Source of the DNA: Thermodesulfovibrionia bacterium
GTDB taxonomy: Bacteria; Nitrospirota; Thermodesulfovibrionia; UBA6902
Direction of reading: 5' to 3'
Length of the DNA stretch: 33,239 nt
Assembly: GCA_020053105.1 (NCBI GenBank)
Contig: JAGVNU010000104.1
Location: 1-33,239 of the forward strand
Part shown: piece after piece, positions 29,015 to 33,239 of the stretch
How the letters are laid out: every line of letters starts with the position of its first letter
Position numbering within the stretch: position 1 is the stretch's first letter
Made by a program: the position numbers and the translations under genes
Notes under the pieces: generated by a model
Told to the model about the DNA's origin: nothing
Seen by the model: the letters and a program-made list of their open reading frames with translations, nothing else
Databases searched by the model: none

Positions 29015-29043
29015 ACTTTACTACAGATGATTTATTAGTTCAA
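29015..29043 (-). promoter_or_regulatory. Promoter of the kdsB-pyrG-eno operon
   Basis: Minus strand TTGAAC (29043-29038), 17-nt spacer, TAAAGT (29020-29015). The -10 box ends 5 nt before the kdsB ATG, so the transcript should start at or next to the start codon. Confidence 0.45.
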
Positions 29044-29114
29044 GAGGAAACGGGCTTTTTAATATATTTATTTAATACTGTAAGTTCACTGTTCTAAATA
29101 ATATGCGCATTACT

Positions 29115-30371
29115 TCATTTTGTATTTCCATACATGTCCGTTTTAATGACATACACGTCATAATTTGACCCGTTATTTGTACTTCCTGTAATGATGTAAC
29201 CGCCATCTCTGGTTTGAACGACGGACAACCCCAAATCATTATTTACCCCGCCGAAGGTATGAGGCGCAGGCCATATCTCATTGCCATTTGCGTCCGTCTT
29301 AATAAGACATATGTCAAATTGGTATACATCAGGTCCTTTTTCAATTGCAATTACTCCGGCAATAATATAACCTCCATCTGTTGTTTGACTAACTGCGTAA
29401 CCATGATCTGAACCCGGCCCGCCAAAATTATTATTCCATAACTCATTGCCGTCTGCGTCCGTCTTAATGAGGTATACATCGCCATTTGCCGGATCAATGG
29501 ATTTGCGTCCTGTAATGATAAATCCTCCATCTGTAGTCTGCTGGACCGACTCTCCGAAATCATGCTCATTACCACCAAAGACATGAGGTGTAGGCCATGT
29601 TTCATTGCCATTTGCGTCTGTTTTTATAAGATATATGTCGCCTGGTCCGCTACCGTAAGATGATGTATGCCCCGCAATGATATAACCTCCGTCCAAAGTC
29701 TGATGGACCGACTCACCCCAGTCAATCCCATCTCCACCATAGTAACCATTCCATTGCATTTCTCCGTTTGTATTTGGTTTTATTTTTACGAGATAAACAT
29801 CCCCACCTTTACCAAAGGATGTAGTCGATCCTGCAATGATATACCCACCGTCTGTGGTTTGCTGTACGGATTTACCCTCTTCATCCGCTGTTCCGCCATA
29901 ATGATTTTCCCATTCCTTCTCTCCATTCTTGTCTGTCTTTACCAGATAAACGTCCTGACTATTGGCGATAGAGATAGTCGATCCTGCAATGATAAAACCT
30001 CCGTCTGAGGTCTGGAATACCGATTCTCCCGATTCATTCCCGGCCGAACCAAATATCCTCTCCCATTTTACCTCGCCCTTTGCGTCCATCTTTATCAGGT
30101 ATATATCATCATTTATTTCATCAGAGAATGCGGTTCCGGCAGTGGTCCCGACAATTATGTACTCCCCATCCAAAGTCTGCAGCACGGCAGATCCGCTATC
30201 GTAATCTCCGCCCCCGGCTGTTATTTTAAAAGTTATTGCAGTATCAGTATTACCGACCGGAGCAGAATCACCGCCGCCGCCGCCACCGCTGCTGCTGCCA
30301 CAAGCTTTTAATAAAACTGTTACAAAGAGAACATAAATAACAGCCATTGATTTTATACTGACTACCTTCAT
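29115..30371 (-). CDS. Seven-repeat beta-propeller lipoprotein
   Basis: A 418-aa predicted lipoprotein. The lipobox is LKAC (C24), followed by a Ser/Gly-rich linker with a run of six glycines. From about residue 55 there are seven copies of a roughly 50-residue unit, SVxQTxDGGYIIAGxT...DVYLIKTDxNGxxxWxxxFGG, the last truncated after the KTD strand. Seven such units fit a closed seven-bladed propeller. The unit resembles delta-60-type or PQQ-like repeats; no catalytic motif was seen, so binding or scaffolding at the outer membrane is likely. GGAGG precedes ATG. It is divergent from the riboswitch-controlled locus. Confidence 0.88.
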   Translation of the reverse strand: MKVVSIKSMAVIYVLFVTVLLKACGSSSGGGGGGDSAPVGNTDTAITFKITAGGGDYDSGSAVLQTLDGEYIIVGTTAGTAFSDEINDDIYLIKMDAKGEVKWERIFGSAGNESGESVFQTSDGGFIIAGSTISIANSQDVYLVKTDKNGEKEWENHYGGTADEEGKSVQQTTDGGYIIAGSTTSFGKGGDVYLVKIKPNTNGEMQWNGYYGGDGIDWGESVHQTLDGGYIIAGHTSSYGSGPGDIYLIKTDANGNETWPTPHVFGGNEHDFGESVQQTTDGGFIITGRKSIDPANGDVYLIKTDADGNELWNNNFGGPGSDHGYAVSQTTDGGYIIAGVIAIEKGPDVYQFDICLIKTDANGNEIWPAPHTFGGVNNDLGLSVVQTRDGGYIITGSTNNGSNYDVYVIKTDMYGNTK

Positions 30372-30616
30372 GCTATTGCCTCCAATGGTGATTGTTAGTA
30401 CGGACTCCAGTGGACAGATTGCAATTAGTTTCTCTAACCCGTGGGTCTATTAACTGTCATGCATCCCCCTCTATTAAGTAGAAATTAGCATTGATTGGCC
30501 CACCTGTCAAATAAAATGGAGAATCGGGCAATCAAATATATTATTGCAATCGGCTGAGAGGGAATCATACATCTGATAATTCCGTTTAACTATGAGATAA
30601 ATCATAAAACCGTTTT
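30372..30616. other. Non-coding stretch between divergent loci
   Basis: Together with the regulatory elements that follow, this gene-free region is 442 nt long. In this first part I see only the ribosome site of the propeller gene and no further gene or RNA. A 128-aa minus-strand frame across 30507-30893 reads through the riboswitch and is not credible. Confidence 0.5.
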
Positions 30617-30647
30617 TTGAAACATGATAAGGTTTTAACCATATATA
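30617..30647 (+). promoter_or_regulatory. Candidate promoter of the riboswitch transcript
   Basis: TTGAAA (30617-30622) lies 17-19 nt before CATATA/TATATA (30640-30647). Transcription would begin around 30653-30656, immediately before the first pairing element of the riboswitch. Confidence 0.4.
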
Positions 30648-30658
30648 TTTGACTATGA

Positions 30659-30742
30659 TTCCCGACAAGGCCAAACCTTCATGGAAGGGGCGGAAAGCAG
30701 CGGGTCTTCTATAAGCTAAAGACAGCCGGGCTGCCGAAGGAA
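30659..30742 (+). ncRNA. GEMM-I (cyclic di-GMP-I) riboswitch aptamer
   Basis: The conserved core is clear: GACAAGGCCAAACC, hairpin CCUUC-AUG-GAAGG, GGGGCGGAAAGC, then P3 (GCAGC with GCUGC; distal GUCUU with AAGAC) and closing AGCCGGGCUGCCG. P1 is UUCC (30659-30662) with GGAA (30739-30742). Against the Vibrio Vc2 aptamer as I recall its numbering, the G20 and C92 ligand contacts are kept, which favours cyclic di-GMP over cGAMP, while the G21-C46 pair appears swapped to C-G. The GAAA tetraloop of Vc2 P2 is absent. It lies about 70 nt before an exported protein gene. Confidence 0.87.
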
Positions 30743-30777
30743 ACAAAGCCTTTGGAAAGTTCGGCTTTTTTATTTTT
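30733..30777 (+). terminator. Riboswitch-associated intrinsic terminator
   Basis: GCCGAA (30733-30738, the 3' end of the aptamer) pairs perfectly with UUCGGC (30760-30765), followed by UUUUUU-A-UUUUU. A nested alternative pairs AAAGCC (30745-30750) with GGCUUU (30763-30768). The first form uses aptamer bases, so ligand binding and termination would exclude each other, which predicts an ON switch. The second form would not compete. A GGAGG site and the start codon follow 35 nt downstream. Confidence 0.65.
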
Positions 30778-30813
30778 CCAGATATAAAAGGATAAAAGGG
30801 CACGGAGGAATAT

Positions 30814-31437
30814 ATGAATAAATTAAAATCACTAATCAAAAGAAACAGAAAAGTTTCACACGGGTTAGTCCCCATATTTTTGTGGTTTGCCATGCTCGCA
30901 GGGATAGCTGCAATAAATATAACCGCCGTACAGGCCGGACCAATAGTCCATGCTGCAGAAGGAGACGATTGGCGCTATTTTAAAGGGACAATAAAGCCGC
31001 CGTATAAATGGACCCAAGTTGATTTTGACGACAGCAATTGGCTGAAGGGCTTGACCGGCTTCGGGTATGGCAATAGCAGAAGCAGGACTTACCTGGATGA
31101 TATGAAGGGCAATTACTCCACTGTCTATGCCCGCCGTCAGTTTACTATTAACAATATGTATGCAGTTTCCAGGATAAACCTTTCAATATTGTGTGACGGG
31201 GCTTTTATCGCATACCTCAATAGCGTAGAAATTATTCGTAATGATGCGATCAACAAATCCGCTTCAACACAAACTCCGCCGGCAGAACAATTAGATATCA
31301 GCGGTTTTATACATGAGCTTTTCCCCGGTAAAAACGTTTTGTCTGTAGAGTGCAATAACGATGATATAAGCAGTGAGGATTTTTTATTTATCCCTGTCTT
31401 CGAAGTTCTTGAACATAAAGGAGGCCAAATACAATGA
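30814..31437 (+). CDS. Exported stand-alone jelly-roll-like domain protein
   Basis: A 207-aa secreted protein. A basic N-terminus and hydrophobic segment end in AVQA at about residue 42. The mature part has DDWRYFKGT, then VDFDDSNWLKGLTGFGYGNSRSR, a strand YARRQFTINN and LSILCDGAFIAYLNSVEI, a pattern of galactose-binding-like beta-sandwich domains. The same pattern (DTWKYNG ... YDDSGWSTGSGIFGYG) occurs at the C-terminus of the next gene product. GGAGGA precedes ATG, and its stop overlaps the phosphatase start (ATGA). It is the first gene under the riboswitch. The ligand and exact family are not identified. Confidence 0.82.
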   Translation: MNKLKSLIKRNRKVSHGLVPIFLWFAMLAGIAAINITAVQAGPIVHAAEGDDWRYFKGTIKPPYKWTQVDFDDSNWLKGLTGFGYGNSRSRTYLDDMKGNYSTVYARRQFTINNMYAVSRINLSILCDGAFIAYLNSVEIIRNDAINKSASTQTPPAEQLDISGFIHELFPGKNVLSVECNNDDISSEDFLFIPVFEVLEHKGGQIQ

Positions 31438-33239
31438 AAAACAATAAATGGCCAAATATAAATAAGAAATGGATACATCGGTGTTTACGTTCAACAATAA
31501 ATATCTTTCTCGTTTTTATTTTGTTCCTCTTGATACCCGGCAAGGCAGAGGTCTATGGAGAGAATGCAAAGTATATTATTCTGATGATATCAGACGGATG
31601 GGGAGCTAAACATATCGAGGCAACGAACACGTATACCGGGACAATTCCACTCTATCAGGGCGGACCGAATTGGACCAGACACTGGATGTCAACGTTTTCT
31701 CATGGGGGCAGTTATAATACTGCCCAAGCATGGTCGGATTTTAATTATGCAATGACAGGTTATGGAGACAGCGCGGCTTGCGGGACTTCTCTTTATACCG
31801 GCTTCAAAACTGCTAACGGCCGAATCACCGTCTCGGCAGATGGGTCAACCGCCTTCTTATCGATAGGGGAACGGGCAAAAGAATTTGGCAAGGCTGTAGG
31901 AGCTGTCAGCACGGTCCCTGTTTCACATGCCACTCCGGGAGCATGGGTAGCCCATAACGATGATCGCGGCAATACCTTTGCCATTGCAGACGAGGGCCTT
32001 TTTGGGGACCCAAACACCACGGGGACCATTGCAACAGACATAAAGTATGGCGGAGGACATGGACCGACAATTCCGCCGGTGGATGTCCTTATCGGCGCAA
32101 GCGGTACGGGTTATGTAAGCAGTCAGATCCTCACTAAATTGAGAAACGAAACCAGCCAGCCGGGCAAGCATGCTCTTGTCGAACGGCAGGCAGGAGTTGA
32201 TGGCGGAGACGCACTGATGGCTGAAGCCAATGATCCGGCCACCAGCAAATTAGCAGGATTATTTGATCAGGTCTATCATAATGCCAACGATGCAGGATAC
32301 AACCCTGAAAATCCAACCCTTTCTGAAAGCGCACTGGCAGCATTAAAGGTACTGAGCAAAAACCCAAACGGTTTTGTACTCATGATTGAAGGCGGCGCTG
32401 TTGACTGGGCCTCCCATGCAAATAATATGAACCAGATGATAGGAGAACAGAGAGACTATGATAATGCTGTCCAAACTGTAATCCAGTGGGTAGACGACCC
32501 TGCTAACGACAGTAACTGGAATAATACCCTCGTTATTGTGACCGGTGATCACGAGTGCGGCTATCTTACTAAAGCTCCCGGCGTATTTCCAAACCAGTCA
32601 CTAGGCGTTGTAAACAGTACAACCCTCGCTAAAGAGATAATAGTGTCCGGCACCGGGGGCCGTCGTGCAAGCTGGGAGGACACCAATAGTAACAATATTA
32701 TTGACGCGGGTGAAACAGTATACTGGCAATGGAACAGTGGAGGACATTCCAACACACTGATCCCTCTGTATGCACGAGGTGCAGGATCTGAACTGATATC
32801 AGACTACGTCACAAGAGGGCCGGATTCTATACGCGGGTATTATCTTGATAATACAGATGTGTTTCTGGTCATGGCCAGCGCCATTTCCGGCCAGAGCTGC
32901 ACTGAAACTGGTACTGTTTCGATAAGCCCGGGGCAGACACTTTCCGGTAACCCGATTGATCTTACGTCAATAGTTCAAACAGGCAATGCTGCAAATGTAA
33001 ACTACACAGTTACTGAAACCGGCGGATGTCCAGTCCAGACCAATGCTTCAATCATCACTAAACGGGACACATGGAAATATAACGGGGCCGACAACGGCAA
33101 CATCGGGACCACATGGAAAAATACCGGATATGATGACAGTGGGTGGAGTACAGGCAGCGGAATTTTCGGATATGGAGAAACCTATATTAATACTCCCATC
33201 GGCGCACCCGGTCAGATGTCAGTATACTTCCGTAAAACA
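31434..33239 (+). CDS. Alkaline phosphatase with C-terminal jelly-roll, partial at window end
   Basis: 602 codons are open from ATG to the window edge; the 3' end is missing. A signal segment (about residues 20-42) precedes an alkaline phosphatase domain: metal ligand D54 in ISDGWG, nucleophile S113 in GYGDSAACGTS, E319/D324/H328 in IEGGAVDWASHANN, D372/H373 in TGDHECG, and H438 in SGGHSNTL. After about residue 480 comes a linker domain (TVSISPGQTLSG ... NYTVTETGG), then from residue 545 a copy of the jelly-roll domain found in the preceding protein. It should release phosphate from organic esters outside the inner membrane. GGAGG lies upstream of ATG. Confidence 0.92.
   Translation, partial: MKNNKWPNINKKWIHRCLRSTINIFLVFILFLLIPGKAEVYGENAKYIILMISDGWGAKHIEATNTYTGTIPLYQGGPNWTRHWMSTFSHGGSYNTAQAWSDFNYAMTGYGDSAACGTSLYTGFKTANGRITVSADGSTAFLSIGERAKEFGKAVGAVSTVPVSHATPGAWVAHNDDRGNTFAIADEGLFGDPNTTGTIATDIKYGGGHGPTIPPVDVLIGASGTGYVSSQILTKLRNETSQPGKHALVERQAGVDGGDALMAEANDPATSKLAGLFDQVYHNANDAGYNPENPTLSESALAALKVLSKNPNGFVLMIEGGAVDWASHANNMNQMIGEQRDYDNAVQTVIQWVDDPANDSNWNNTLVIVTGDHECGYLTKAPGVFPNQSLGVVNSTTLAKEIIVSGTGGRRASWEDTNSNNIIDAGETVYWQWNSGGHSNTLIPLYARGAGSELISDYVTRGPDSIRGYYLDNTDVFLVMASAISGQSCTETGTVSISPGQTLSGNPIDLTSIVQTGNAANVNYTVTETGGCPVQTNASIITKRDTWKYNGADNGNIGTTWKNTGYDDSGWSTGSGIFGYGETYINTPIGAPGQMSVYFRKT

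Noticed and set aside
30659-30742. cGAMP-type (GEMM-Ib) specificity of the riboswitch
   Set aside because: The position aligned with Vc2 residue 20 appears to be G, and cGAMP-selective variants carry A there. The alignment is from memory, so this is only provisional.
30507-30893. 128-aa minus-strand frame across the intergenic region
   Set aside because: It runs antisense through the riboswitch and the start of the exported protein, with no supporting features.

Overview
The window looks like chromosomal DNA of a free-living, didermic bacterium of moderate GC. A lipopolysaccharide gene (kdsB), lipoproteins and a type IV pilus tip cluster point to an outer membrane. The gene style (MoaD/MoeB/TusA/NIL genes beside homoserine dehydrogenase, kdsB-pyrG-eno-ftsB in a row, short palindromic and pentamer-type repeats inserted into coding sequence, a GEMM-I riboswitch) suggests the Nitrospirota/Thermodesulfovibrionia or former Deltaproteobacteria. 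That assignment is an impression from gene content, not a search result. No tRNA, rRNA, CRISPR array, transposase or phage integration module was seen.

Layout. (1) 184-5553, minus strand: one tight operon, in transcription order homoserine dehydrogenase, a TusA-like protein, a MoeB/ThiF-type E1 enzyme, a zinc-ribbon threonine-synthase-like PLP enzyme, a MoaD/ThiS sulfur carrier, a NIL-domain protein, and a second threonine synthase. This joins a complete protein-thiocarboxylate sulfur relay to the aspartate-family amino acid branch and is the best candidate for unusual biochemistry. (2) 5673-8239: lipoyl synthase (minus) divergent from an ACT-ACT-metallo-beta-lactamase fusion (plus). (3) 8271-11776, minus: queE-bioF-lipoprotein-fabG-bioD, a partial biotin operon headed by a queuosine gene. 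(4) 11882-14363, plus: NfeD protease/membrane protein, SPFH (stomatin-like) protein and a small PGPGW-type membrane protein. (5) 14436-15803, minus: pmbA/tldE. (6) 16024-24292, plus: a small exported protein, a giant PilY1, four minor prepilins (FimT/GspH, PilV, PilW, PilX) and an Ig/cadherin-like lipoprotein, i.e. a type IV pilus tip and priming cluster. (7) 24360-29009, minus: queD, ftsB, eno, pyrG, kdsB. (8) 29115-30371, minus: a seven-repeat beta-propeller lipoprotein. (9) 30617-33239, plus: a promoter, a GEMM-I (cyclic di-GMP class I) riboswitch with an overlapping terminator, then a secreted jelly-roll-like protein and an alkaline phosphatase that carries the same jelly-roll at its C-terminus and runs off the window end.

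Cross-cutting observations. Four genes (lipA, nfeD, ftsB, kdsB) lack a Shine-Dalgarno sequence and have a -10-like hexamer exactly 5 nt before the ATG, which predicts leaderless mRNAs. Genes inside operons mostly have strong GGAGG sites. Short palindromes or pentamer-type tracts have entered at least four coding regions (bioF, pilW, pmbA, kdsB), in frame and at tolerant sites. The riboswitch makes the exported phosphatase locus a predicted cyclic-di-GMP target, beside a pilus tip cluster of the kind that signal commonly controls.
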